From NCBI GenBank assembly GCA_027924585.1, contig BSBM01000753.1, forward strand, positions 19,885,501 to 19,949,500: 64,000 nt of DNA. The letters are read 5' to 3'. The position numbers and the translations under genes were made by a program. The notes beneath the pieces are model-generated. The model ran no database searches and was not told where the DNA came from. It worked only from the letters and a program-made list of their open reading frames with translations. This document shows positions 11,953 to 23,764 of this stretch, piece after piece. Numbering within the stretch: the stretch's first letter is position 1; each line of letters starts with the position of its first letter. Source of the DNA: Larix kaempferi. Its lineage: Eukaryota > Streptophyta > Pinopsida > Pinales > Pinaceae.

Positions 11953-14926
11953 GATCTAGATTTACTAAATATATTTCAACGAAAAATAGCTCAAGCGGTG
12001 GCTACGGTCTGTCATACTACAAGGATTTTTTTTATTTTTTTTTGGAAAACGGATCGGAACTCAGATGTGACTGAAGAGATGGAAAGTATGGAAACATTAT
12101 TAACCAACAACTATTAGAGAGTTGACGCACTCATGGTTTAAACATACGAATAATCAGATAGAAGAAAATAAAAGATTAGCAATATTATAACGCGACAACA
12201 AGTGGCACAAATCAAAACAAGATTGTTTGTCACGGGTTCTCAACAATGTTCTCGTGCTCAAAATTTAACTCTATAGTGATTACTAAAAATCATAGTGTCC
12301 TCTCAAAGCCGAGCTGAGAGTAACAGGCCTCAAACCCCAATTTCACAAACTACCAGTCAACAAAGCATAAAAAAAAATGGCGCTAGCAATCATACGATCT
12401 CGGCGATTTTAACAGAAGTTTACGCAGGTATCCTACTCAACACAGCTACACAGCTACGTAAAGACCGTATCTAATAATGGAGACACTGATCAATACACTG
12501 TAAATACAGACCCGTGTGTATGATACCTCGGTAAAAAAAAAACATAACAAAGATCTCATGAAATAGAGATCCTTACGAATTCTTATCAATTGACCTACAT
12601 AGACTTCGCGTACTGCAACTCTATTCACACAATGTTGTTCCAGTGAACTCTATCAAAATAATACAGAGATCCGGATAGTATATCTATATACAGAGAAGTA
12701 GAATCTGTGTAAGAGTTTGATTGAGGTTTGGAAGGTATTTCCTTATTGACATAGGGTAAAAAAAAAAAAGAACCTTTGTATAACCCACAGAGATAAATTT
12801 CAACTATTAAAGAACCTGGATTTAAAACTCAACAGTGCAATTATAAGATTTTATATAGATATATACACTATGCCAACAATTTACAATGAAAGCTTTATCA
12901 TTCCAAAGCATGACAGAAATGAAAGAAACGAAACCGAGTCACATATATGCTAAGAAACAGAGTATAAACAGTTTACGGAAGATTTAAATCTATCCCACGA
13001 ATTCATAAGGAATTTCGATTTATCTAGACTACAAAAAAAACATTCCTCGTTTATTTACACGGGATTACATACATCTTGCGCGAGATTCGATCTATTTGTA
13101 GAATATTTAATATGATTTATATCTCCAACTCTTGTTATGCTATCCACCTAATGCACCTGACTAGTGGTCAATCCTGAGTTACTGAGATTTCAGGTGATTT
13201 GGGTATCTGGAGGATCTACGCCGTCAACACTTAAGATTCTACACTGTCTTCTAAATGGTTCCAACGGTGGGAGCATAAGTTCAGTTGAAATTTCCATTAC
13301 TTGCTTCTCCAGAAATCGAGGGATCATCCCACGGATGATTAGGATAATATCTTTGGAGTAATATCTCAGAGACATCGTTTCAGCTACGCGCCATCTTCCA
13401 CCACGTGGGCGGACTTGTAGGTGTGGCATTTATGGTTTCTACTAAACTTTAAGTTAGAGGAAACATAACATGCGACGTGTTGGTTTGGGCGAAACAATTG
13501 GTACTGGTGTGTCTATTACAAGCAGCTTGGTGTAGCGGTCAGAGTGTAGTCTGAACTCCTAGAATGCATCCCAATCGTAGAGCCCCAATATTAAAAACTT
13601 CAAATTAACTGAAAACAATAGTTCATGCGTTACTTCAATGACAGAGATCATAAAATGCAACTCAGAAATGCACTTGTCAATTCATTTTATGCGCTAATCA
13701 CCGGTAGAAATCATTAAACGAAGATCAGAGTTCAAATTCCTCGACTGGGCGCATAGGGTCGGTCTATCTCCAGATCCCATGAACGCAGGGGCAGAGTTAA
13801 GTTTCACATAGGATCGATCTATCCTAGAGACCCATATCTCAGCAATCCTTCCCGTATGCAGCGATCAGATTCAAAATTATTTTTCTTAATCAGGTTTGGA
13901 ATGAATTCGACTAACTTGCTGAACTGCGTAGTAATGAGGTATACAAGATTTGGGAATGATTACAGATGGATACAGGGTTTTAAACCATAGCTCAACCGAA
14001 TTACACTATTTACCAAATACAGAGACCGACGAAAAATGCGGGATTCATTCTTTGAAATGCAGAGTTTAATCAACCGATTTACGCCATATGCAGAATACCG
14101 AGATCATGTAAAATGCGGTAACTGAAATTCTATTATCCTAATGGACCCAGAGTCTAAACAATCGGATCTACGCCTTTTACAGATTACAAGAAGGATGTAG
14201 TGGTTCGATGAGAACGTAGAAGGTTATGGTATCTCATTAATTACAGACGTAAGGTGAGGATAAGGTCTAAGCCAAGAACTAGGTTAAATCGAATAGATAT
14301 AACACCAAAAATTCATGCAACCTCGTGGATCCATCGGATTCTCAAATCGCCTTCATTCTCGGCCATGCAAGAACAACACAAGGTAAAGTGCAGAGGCCTA
14401 AGCCAAGGTCATTTCCAGATTGCTTCCCAAAAAAAAAAACAGTGGGTATGAAGGAACAGAGTTTTTTTTTTGTTTTTGTTTTTTTAAATATAAATAAATT
14501 AGAGAATTATCATAGCTATGCTCAGGCAATCCGAATCTCTAATCAACATCGAACTGAGGATTTTTCCGGGCCGGGTAGATTCTGATAGCTGTGTAATGAT
14601 CTAGAGTGGATCTCTCCTCATTTCGATTTACACTTATAATTTTTGTAAACAGAAAGTTATCAATTTGTACAAAGATTACATTAAAACAACAATAACATTA
14701 TAATTTATCACCCATTTGTTCCGTGATATGCGTGAAATGTAACCCTTATATATTAGAGATACTAGCGAAAATAAAAGTCTAAATAATTCTAACCTGTTTG
14801 TGATGCTTGAAGGTGCCAAGCTTGACATTCAAGTTCAATCCAGCCAACTACTTTCACTTACTGACCGACGATCTTCAACGAATCACTGGCGAACAATATA
14901 AGTCCGCTGCCCTCAAGGCTCGACCG

Positions 14927-14938
14927 GCTCTGATACCA
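14927..14938 (-). other. Element C primer-binding site
   Basis: The minus strand reads TGGTATCAGAGC, the exact initiator-Met tRNA complement typical of plant LTR elements, two bases inside the right (5') LTR. Confidence 0.92.
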
Positions 14939-14940
14939 AA

Positions 14941-16656
14941 TGTAGGACCCCTCCTTTAGGGTCCCCTTGAACTGAACCTGAAACTTTAAAAACTTCATAC
15001 AAACAAATTAGCCATTATAGTTATTGGAAAAAAATAAAATAAAAGAGTGAATAACTTAACAAAAATAAGCAAACCTTAACCTGTCAACCCGATCCAGCTG
15101 GCCCATTGTTGTCTGCGTCTTCTGTAGGATCCCTCCAGCAAAGCTCGTTTAGCCATAGGTGAAGCAACCGTTAGCTTCGCCACCCAACCATAGGCTCATG
15201 CTTTCAGTCGCATGGCCTCCCCCGAGCTTTGGGTCGTAGAGCTCAAACAAGTATTTCAGAAATTCAACTTGGGCTTCCCTTCCCACCAGGATTTCTAAGC
15301 CAAACCCTTAGATAGGAGCAAGTCTTTGAGTCATTCGAAAATTATGACGATCGTCCAAATTATGGGCCCCTTACCCATTCCTTAAGCCTTCCTTATAAAG
15401 GGAAATCTCCTGCGACACATGTCGCTTCATGCATAAATAAATATTTTTAATTCTTTATTTAATTAAAACACTCACCCATCTAAGTGTCAGTTTCTCTGGG
15501 AAGTGCACCTACATCCCTAAGTTTGCTCTAGTTTGTCCCCCAGATATTTTAATCAACTCCTAGCTTTTAGTTGACTAGGTGTCTAATCTATTTTGCTCCT
15601 AAATAATAATTTCTATTATTTTAAATGCTTAACAAAATAACTATTCATGTGCAAATGTCTAAGCTATTGTTATGCATTTGCTAAGTAATAATCTAGAGTT
15701 ATTCTCCTAAGTTTTTATGCGGTTTAATTTAACAATCAAACTCACTAAGATCACGGTGCCGCGTCGTTGGGCTCCTGGTTCCTTAATTTTTTTTTTTTAT
15801 CCCCTGACATGGCACCACTCCGTCGGGTCCAATCATCCATGGTTTCCATTCCTTGGCATGGTACAACCTCGTTGGGTCCTTGCGTCCATTCTTTCCGTTC
15901 TTGACAGGGTACCGCATCGTTGGGCCCTTCTGCCACCATCTTTCCGTTTTGACTTGCGAGAACTCTTGTAGGGATTTTAGGAATCGTTACCATCCATCCT
16001 TCGTCTACATGCTATATAGGGACTAATGGCGCTGAGGAGTGAGTCCGTTCTCACTGCGCGCCCCTCAACTCGTACGTGACCAGCTCCGTCGTGGCCCACC
16101 TCGTACGCCCTCACGCATTCCTCTTGAGCAAGCGGATCAATGCTTATCTGCTCATGCGTGGTATTCTTGTCGGAAGTCGACATTGTCGTCGCTTCCCCTG
16201 TGTGTGATTTACCCGTACTCTACGACCCTCCATGTTCCTTTGTGTGTTCGTTGGTGAACCGTCTCACTTGTTTCTACACACACTTCTCACAACAAATTAT
16301 CAGTAGCACTGTTCTCAACAATCATCATCTGGTTTCTAACTCTAGCATTGTTAAACATTTATGATTTATTCAAACTGCTCATTCATCTTATCAAATATAC
16401 ATTTCGTCGCCAAATACATAATCACCATACAACTAGTCGTTAAGCATTTTTCATGTGTACAATTTTCATATCAAAGTTAATCGTTAAACAACATGAAATC
16501 ATCCATTCACAATAACTACCCAAATGCACATATATCAATCAATCGTAATCATAAATATACTCAAAGTAAAATCCTAGGGTTATTTTATTAATGTTTCAAA
16601 CAGTCGGGTGACTCAGTAGGTGCCCTCAATGTCTACAGTAGTCTAGGGGCACTACA
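14941..16656 (-). repeat. Element C 5' LTR (right), 1716 bp
   Basis: Same length and same termini as the copy at 6312-8027. It differs by scattered single substitutions only and is followed by the CTTCA target duplication at 16657-16661. Confidence 0.93.
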
Positions 16657-16661
16657 CTTCA

Positions 16662-18959
16662 TATGTATCTATCTGTACCTATTGTTGACCAATTTTTGCT
16701 AATCTTTTCTTTGATTCCTCCAATTGCTCTTCTAAAAGAATTTTCTCTTTTTCTCAATGATCTCTTTCCTCAAAGAGCTTTAACAATTTTGTGGTAACAT
16801 CCTTTACCTCATTTGATAGCTCTTCTTTTTCTTTTTCCAGTACTGTTAGTTCGGTTCCTTGGATAAGCACAATGTCTCAAATTTTTAGCTTTCGTCTTAA
16901 CATCAGAATCGTATCATCTTTTTCTTTGAGCAATTTTGCTGCTGCATCTCCCTCTTTATTTATCAAATCTACTTGCAATCTTTTTATCTGTTGTTGTCGA
17001 GACTTATTTTCTGCTTTCTCTTGTCTCAACTGATTATTCAATTTATCTAGTGAAATTTTCAATTTGTCTGCCTCTAATAATGCTCCCAAATAATCTGAAT
17101 ATATAACCTCTCCTGTTTGTCTGTGCAATAAAATTTTATCCGGGGCATTTATTTTTTTCAAATCTACTTTCATCTCTGAGATCTTATCTTTAGTAACAAC
17201 TGAAAACTTTAAAGAATTTTCTTTGATATTTCTACTAGTAAATAAACTTACTTCAGTGTTGGATATATTTCTAACTTTTGGAAACAACTGACTGGTTTGC
17301 CTAGAGGATTCATGTTTATTCTGACTATGTTCATTAAATACATCCATCATATTGTATGGTCTATTTACATCACCTTCCACTAGGGATTCTTCAATACTGT
17401 ATTCTTTTACCATGACCTCTGGTATTTTTTCTTCAGTTCTTTTTCCCTCTTCTGAAACTGCTATCAACTCTTGTTGTTCCTTCATTTTCAACTTTTTTCT
17501 TTTTCTGTTCCTTCATCCTCAATGTTCATTACGTCCTGTATGGGTCTTTTAAACCTCACCAATGTAGTATTCATCGTGTTTTCTGCTTCTACTATTGTAT
17601 CTGTCAATATCATTTCTTTATCGTGTGCATCTGGAATGATTTCTTCTTTATACTCCAGCCAATTGGCTCTATCAGACATTCCTTCAATCATCTAATGGTT
17701 CAACGCTTTGATGTGATGATCCGTTCTCCGTTTTGATATTATGTTTAACGGATCATACTCAATAGCCATGTCTGTCTCAAAACCCATATCCTTCAATAAT
17801 TCCTCTATATACACAACATCGTTTTTATTCTTTACTGTGAATGGGCAAAGTGTGAATGGATACTTGGTGTCGGTTGCTTGTTTGTAAACCAAGAAATTGT
17901 TATCTTCAACAATTAACTTTTGTCTCAGGAACTCCAAAGCAAAAACCCTTAAGGTAAAAATGCTGGTAAAACATAAGGTTTATGTTTGAACCCGTATAAT
18001 CTGATCACTGTACTATCCTTTGACAAGAACCAATCTCCTACAGCGTACTCTACACTCAATTGCATGTATGCTTGCATTTCTGGTAATACTCTCAGCAATT
18101 TTTTACCAAAGATCATTCTGTAAATCTCAGAGAGCATATAATTTATGTAATTGAACATGTTATTTTCTAACAAAGTTGTGAAAATGATCTCAGGGAATTG
18201 CAACTCTTCATGACTAGCTACCATGATCATTTTCATCAAAAAAAACTGAAATCTGAAATGCCTCAAAGTGGGGAAATTAACCATCTGGTCATGAATCTTC
18301 TCTGTAAAAAATTCTTCAAAATTAAGTCGAGGGATTTGATTTTCATCAATCCCTAACTGAATTGCACTCATTTTATACAAAAGACTCAACTGAAACTTAG
18401 TTACATGCATGTCTATATCAAACCCTGGGATTAAAGCCAACAATGTCAGAACCAATTGGGTATTTCCATCAAACAAATTGATATCTATATGGTACGAGAA
18501 CTCTGAAATGTTGGTTTATAGTTTAAGACATGAAGACAAAATTTTTTATCCATCATCTATAAGGGTTTGATGATAATATTCAATAACAGAGGTTTCAGAA
18601 AAAATATCTGACTCGAGGGTTTGGGAAAATTCTATTTCCAGGGCTTTAATTATTGCAGCCGGTTCTATTTTACAAACGAATCTGGTTTTTTGACTATCTA
18701 AGACAGTTCTTTCTTCTCTGGAGTAATTCTCAACACACCACGACACAAATTCTAGGAAATATGGGATTTGGTCTGGGCAAAAAGGTAACAAGAACGACTG
18801 GTGGACTCTATGCAGGTCTATACCTTCTTTTAATAATTCAGACAACCTAAGTTTAATTTCAGCGACTGGTAACCTGGTTAGGGTATCATGAATTTCTCCA
18901 TCTCTATCTTCTAGGGCTTCTTTTGCTTTACAAACTTCTATATCATGTACAGTTTCCAT
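16662..18959 (-). pseudogene. Element B reading frame, N-terminal part (unknown protein with coiled coil)
   Basis: Start chosen at the ATG at 18959, the first Met of the longest N-terminal open stretch (137 codons). Further open stretches follow collinearly at 18476-17949, 17937-17692, 17691-17488 and 17491-16877, broken by stops or shifts at each join, so the ancestral protein probably exceeded 1000 residues including the part beyond element C. The N-terminal half is rich in short alpha-helical, hydrophobic blocks. The last 200 residues turn into a Lys/Gln/Glu-rich coiled coil (around LNNQLRQEKAENKSRQQQ). I recognise no enzyme motif. A gag-like structural protein is an inference from the coil and the mobile context; I cannot name the family. 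Confidence 0.6.
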
Positions 18960-19915
18960 TTAAAACGTTTCTTCAAACAAAATTCTGTTTAAAAATGTGG
19001 GCCAGGTCACCAGACCCTACCTGTATATACACGACTTTATCCTTCTGTCGCAATCACTGATCTCCACCAGTCTTTAGAGCTCCCAAGGATAGCGACACAT
19101 ATACAAAATGTCGTTATGTGAAGCCTTTTTGTTTTATATAAGTCTTTTTGATTAACTTCCTGGCAGCTTTCTGAATGTAGTTTATATCCAACCGTTGATC
19201 TTGAGCCTTTTGATTTGAGCCGTTAGATCTTGCGTCCTTTTATCCCCTATGGTGGTATCCGCGATCCTAAAACGGTTATCTTCTCTGGTTTATTCCTTGT
19301 GCGGATCAACCATTTAATGACACCTATTTGAGTGGTTTACTTTCCACAACCACTCTTCCTTCTATCGAGTACGCACCTTTCCTGATGCTGATGAAAATTG
19401 GCCGTAGATTTTGTCCCGATGTATATTGTCCCTCTGATTGATATCGACATATGGCGTATTCCCTTCCGCTTTCTCCATCTGCCACGTGCCTTGTCCCACC
19501 ACTTATTATCCTGCCACGTGATATGGCCCACTGCGCCTTATCCTTTGGTGGTTTCGCACGGTGCTGTGGTGGTTTATGATACCACTATCATGTATATGCA
19601 GACTAATGAAATTGTGACATGTATCCGGCGGTATTGAGTCCGCAACCACTCACTACTATTTGCAAATGATCCTTTTGGCGGTGCAGGAAGCTATAACAGT
19701 CGTTGATCTCAACCATTGTCATCTCCGCCGTTGAAACTTGATCCATACTTAACCTTTTCAAATAATTGCTTTCGGACTTTGCATATGTGGGTTTTTCTTG
19801 TTGTTTTTTGTATTTCAAACCTTTTACTTCAACTTATTTGTAGTGATTTCTCTTCTTTTGGATTTTTTTGGCAAATATTTTTAGGTTTTGAGCATTTTCA
19901 GATATAGTGTCAACA
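18960..19915 (-). other. Element B 5' non-coding segment
   Basis: About 950 bp between the element boundary and the first ATG. No PBS resembling an initiator-Met tRNA complement was found next to the presumed start, which argues against an ordinary LTR element with an LTR of this length. Confidence 0.4.
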
Positions 19916-19920
19916 CTAAG

Positions 19921-20359
19921 CTTGTCCACAACTACCATTATGGAATCATTTTGTTTCTGATTTTTAGGTAACCCAGTTATAAAATCTGATACTAATTATT
20001 TCTCACTTCCAATCAGGAACAGCTAGTGGCTACAACATTCTAGTTGGGTGTTGATGTTCAACCTTTATTTGCTGACATTCTATACACCTAGCGATATATT
20101 CAGCTACCTCGTTTTTCATATTTGGCCAAAAGTAATCCTTCATCAGCATTGTTATCATCTTTTGGTAACCAGGATGTCCTGAGTATGGACTTTTATGTAA
20201 TTCATTTAAAATCAACAACTTAATTTCAGCAACATTAGGCATATAAAGTCTGGTTTTATACAACATTAATCCTCTTTCATCAATCCTGAAATCTGTTATT
20301 AAATTTTTAGCATTATCTTTAGCAACCTTTTCATGTAGTTTTTGATATTTTTCATCCAT
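19921..20359 (-). pseudogene. gypsy-1 integrase, zinc-binding domain and start of the core
   Basis: The minus strand encodes the HHCC domain: HKSPYSGHPGYQKM, then the two cysteines of ARCIECQQIKVEHQ. The core begins DSIMVVVDKLS and then stops at the element B boundary. This is the left half of the integrase continued at 4555. The zinc-binding part is an open stretch of 109 codons with the key residues intact; the linker into the core is broken. Confidence 0.88.
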
Positions 20360-20372
20360 TCTGATTCCTTCT

Positions 20373-20816
20373 TTAATCTGTTTTATAAGTACTAATTGCT
20401 ACCACAAAATTCAATCTTTCCTTTCTGCTTAATGTATCAGCAACTTTATTTTCTTTACCTTTAATGTGCTGAATTTTGAAATCATATTCGCTAAGGAAAG
20501 CTAGCCACGTAGCTTGCCTTGCATTCATATTTGGTTGATCCAACAAATATTTTAAACCTTTATTATCTGTCATTAGTGTAAACTTTCTTCCGATTAAGTG
20601 ACGACGCCACATTTTTAATGCATGTATCATGGCAGCCAACTCTAAATTGTAAGTTGCATAGTTCTTCTCATGAATCTTTAACTTTCTAGAGTCATAAGCA
20701 ATCAAATGACCTTCTTGTGTTAAGACTCTGCCAAGTCCATCATTGTATGCATCAGTGCACATAATGAAATCCGTGTTTGGGTCTGCAATTTTTAGAATGG
20801 GCGTGGTTGTTAACAT
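20373..20816 (-). pseudogene. gypsy-1 RNase H domain
   Basis: An open stretch of 147 codons on the minus strand. It includes the RNase H opening CTDAYNDGLGRVLTQ (the usual DAS is DAY), the NLELAAMIHALKMWRRHL helix with the catalytic Glu, MTDNKGLKYLLDQPN with the catalytic Asp, and the tail HIKGKENKVADTLSRK typical of plant gypsy polyproteins. It follows the reverse transcriptase and precedes the integrase zinc domain. Confidence 0.9.
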
Positions 20817-21700
20817 TTTTTTAATTTCTTAAAACGTTCTTCACATTTTTTATCCCAAATAAATTTCTTACCTTTCTTTTGTAAAGAGGTTATAGGATTC
20901 TCTATTCGAGAGAATCCTTCTATAAATTTACAATAGTAACCTGTAATTCCCATAAAAGATCGCACACCAGTTACATCTTTAGGGGCAGGCCATTCATTAA
21001 TTGCTTATATCTTGTCCGGGTCTACTGTGATTCCATCCTTGGATATCACATGCCCTAGGTACTGTATTTTATCTTTAAAGAAATCACATTGGTTGAACTT
21101 AGTGTAAATTTGGTGTTCTCTTAGAACTAGTAAAATTATCTTTAAGTGTTCATCGTGTTCCCCTTTAGTCTTAAAATAAATTAAGATGTCGTCAATGAAA
21201 ACAATTACAAACTTATCTAAGTATTGATGTAAGACATTATTCATTAAACACATGAAGACTACTAGGGCATTGGTTAGCCAAAAAGGAATAACCACAAACT
21301 CGCAGTGCTCCTAACAGGTTTTGAAAGAAGTCTTAAAGATGTACTCATCTTTAATTCTGACTTGATGGTACCTTGACCTCAAGTCTATCTTAGAAAATAT
21401 TGTTGCACCACGTAGTTGATCAAACAGATCATCAATGCAGGGTAATGGGTACCTGTTCTTTATGGTCATTTTATTTGACTAACAGTAATCTATGCATAAA
21501 TGCATAGTTCTATCCTTCTTTTTAACAAAGGTGGTAGGTGCTCCCCACGGAGACACACTTGGCCATATATAATTTTTGTCAATTAGTTCCTTAATATTTG
21601 ATTTAAGTTCATTAAGCTCTAGGATGTTTATTCTGTAAGGATCCTTTGAGTTTGGTACCGCTCCCGGTACTAACTCAATGGTTAAATCTAGTTCCCTTTT
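20817..21700 (-). pseudogene. gypsy-1 reverse transcriptase
   Basis: Minus strand. The catalytic box FIDDILIYFK is intact, preceded by VPFW-like VIPFWLTNALVVF (normally PFGLTNAP) and followed by FKDKIQYLGHVISKDGI and the thumb region GYYCKFIEGFS. The upstream palm region KKKDRTMHLCIDYC is at about 21500. Stop codons lie at about 21478, 21303 and 21004, so no full-length enzyme can be made. Confidence 0.9.
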
Positions 21701-22387
21701 TGGAGGTAATACTGGAGTTTCTTCCCGGAATGCATCAGAAAATTCCTTTAAAATGGGTAAGTCTTCCAATGTTAACTTATTTGCCTTAGTTGATTGTTTG
21801 TCATTAATTACATGTATAGCAAACAATTTACACCCTTTTCGAATAGCCTTTTTAACTTGTAAAGCATAAATTTGTCTAACAGAAGTCTTTCTAGGAAATC
21901 CTTTTACTATTACAGTTTCACATTTATCATTCAAACAAGTAAAAGTCTTTTTAAAACAATTTAACACTACCCTATGCTTTTCCAACCAATCCATTCCAAT
22001 TAGAACATCGTACAAGCCTAAAGGTAACACATTTAGCTTAACATGAGTCCTAAATTGATTCATCAATAATTCACACTCTTTTACATAATCGGTCACCTTT
22101 CTTTTAGTTCCAGTAGCTAATTGGACTAGCCATGACTTTTCAAACTTGTTTATTTTCAGATTGCAACATTTTACTAAATCAGGTGACACATAGCTAAGAC
22201 TTGATCCTGGATCAATTAAAATAGAAATGGGTTTATTTTCCAGCATAGCTTCCACTTCAACCATTAAAGTTTGATGATCAACTTGTATGTTTTCTAAAGA
22301 TATATTTATCCTGGGCATATCCCTTGCTAAGTCACCAATAGTCCCCTCCTCCTGCACCGTGTGTATGTTGTTGACGGTTCTCTTCAT
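21701..22387 (-). pseudogene. gypsy-1 protease region
   Basis: Minus strand, open for about 300 codons into the RT start. The aspartic protease site reads LIDPGSSLSYVS, with Pro where Ser or Thr is normal (D-S/T-G), and VLIGMDWLEKH follows as the conserved second strand. The region continues through a linker ending DLTIELVPGA, the usual entry to the RT. Confidence 0.88.
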
Positions 22388-23667
22388 GAGTGGGTAGTTT
22401 GATGCATAGTGAGGTCCCTGATAGTCCTAACATTTAACAGGTTCTTTCTGTTCATTGTTTTTAACAAAATTTTTAGGTGGATCTATGTTTCTTGCAGCTG
22501 TAAAATTTTGTTGTACATTACCTCTTGAATTATTCCCTTGAAATTTTCTGTTAGAATAATTATGTGAATTACTATTTCCAAAGATGCGATTAAAAGATAA
22601 ATTATTTTTCCTTTGTTCAAAATTATTAGTCGTCTTTACTTTCCAGCTTGGTATGCCTTCCCTTTTCTTATTACGTTCATAACATATATCTCCTTTCCTC
22701 ATGGCCTCTTCAAGAGTTCTAGGATCATCATTCTCAATTATGTCCTTTATATGAGAGGGTAATTAGCTCATTAATCTTTGTACCTTAGGATTTTCTTCAG
22801 TAATGTAAGGCACACACCTTAACAAATTTAAAAACCTGCTCCTTAATTCCCTCGTATCCATGGAACCTAGATTTAATTCATAAAACTCTTTAGGTCATTC
22901 CTCATAATATCATTCTGACATAAAATTTCTTTTAAAATACTTCTTAAAATTACTCCCGTTTATATTTTTCTCTTTTAAGCATTTTACTTTTTTTAAATAT
23001 TGCCACGAGATGTATGCTTTTCCAGTCAGATTATAAATTGTCATTCTAGTTTTGAAATGACTTGAGTAGTTGTAGATTTGAAAATAATTATTCATACCGG
23101 ACAACCATGCTTTGGCTTCCTCACTCTTTTCTATTTCTCCATTAAAAGTTGGTGGTTTGATTTTCTTAAATTCGCCAAAAATTTCTTCGTATGGCTTGTA
23201 CTTCTTCCTTTCAGTGTAGCAGTCACTTTCACTACTATCACTGGAATACTTGTGTTTTTTCCTGTGTTCTTTTTTATAACATTCAGAAGAAGAACTGCTG
23301 TCATAATTAGTCAGTTTAACTTTTTAACCTTACATTGGTAGGACATAGTTCCAGATTCAGAGTTATTTTTTGTTCTTTTATCCTTATCGTTATTATGGAA
23401 TTTATCCAACAGGATTTGATTCAGCTCCTCTTGAGCTTTTAGAATTTGTTCGTTCTCCTCCTTAACTGTTTTTATTTCTATTTTAGGTTTTTAACCGTCT
23501 TTAGTAACTCAGATGAATTATCGTTCAATTCAACAAATAAATTTTCTGCATTAATATTTCCTTGCTCATTATTTTTTTCATTATTATGGGGCCTGTCCTC
23601 ATCTGACTTTGCTAGTCCTTCCATACCTGTAACTAAATTTATAAAGTGTTGTACATCAACACAATAA
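22388..23667 (-). pseudogene. gypsy-1 gag
   Basis: Minus strand. The retrotransposon gag core is recognisable around 23150-22910, including LSGMNNYFQIYNYSSHFKTR and a following AYISWQ helix. A CCHC-like knuckle near 22430 reads C-stop-DYQGPHYASNYP, with a stop for Trp and a Tyr for the last Cys, so the nucleic-acid-binding motif is dead. The N-terminal third is low-complexity and Asn/Glu/Lys-rich. Several frame breaks separate these pieces. Confidence 0.75.
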
Positions 23668-23750
23668 AATAAAAATCAGCAATTTGCAATTTGTTTTTAG
23701 ATTTTTAAATGAGCGAGTTGAGCCACTTAAGGCCCAGTATTTGAACTTGT

Positions 23751-23762
23751 GCTCTGATACTA
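23751..23762 (-). other. gypsy-1 primer-binding site
   Basis: The minus strand reads TAGTATCAGAGC, one mismatch from the initiator-Met tRNA complement TGGTATCAGAGC, immediately inside the LTR that begins TGTAACATCCC at 23765. Confidence 0.8.
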
Positions 23763-23764
23763 CA

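Larger units (their letters stand above)
8041..14926. other. Element C interior, no coding capacity seen
   Basis: 6.9 kb of AT-rich sequence with only short scattered reading frames. It contains mixed GA and TA microsatellites around 10893-10965, a two-copy tandem repeat at 11802-11952 and short poly-T or poly-A runs. Nothing resembling gag, protease, reverse transcriptase or integrase was seen on either strand. Confidence 0.7.
6312..16656 (-). mobile_element. Element C: 10.3-kb non-coding LTR retrotransposon (LARD-like)
   Basis: Two LTRs of 1716 bp each, starting TGTAGGACCC and ending GGGGCACTACA, bracket a 6.9-kb interior. A PBS next to the right LTR and a purine tract next to the left one put the element on the minus strand. 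The 5-bp target duplication CTTCA is perfect. By eye about 38 substitutions separate the LTRs, roughly 2%, and there are no obvious indels, so insertion was fairly recent. No gag, protease, RT or integrase reading frame is visible, so it must have used proteins from elsewhere. Its target was the coiled-coil reading frame of element B. Confidence 0.93.
4561..19915 (-). mobile_element. Element B: single-frame element of unknown class inserted in gypsy-1
   Basis: About 5.0 kb of its own sequence (4561-6311 and 16657-19915) interrupted by element C. On the minus strand it starts TGTTGACACTATATC and ends AAATAGGTTAC, flanked by CTAAG on both sides. It carries one long broken reading frame with coiled coils and no recognisable reverse transcriptase, integrase or transposase. 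I could find no LTR pair, terminal inverted repeat or poly-A tail. A non-autonomous gag-only retroelement, or a captured host gene moved as a unit, are both possible. Confidence 0.6.

Noticed and set aside
4561-19915. Element B as a CACTA transposon, since CACTA lies near one end
   Set aside because: The other end lacks an inverted TAGTG and the flanking direct repeat is 5 bp, not 3 bp.
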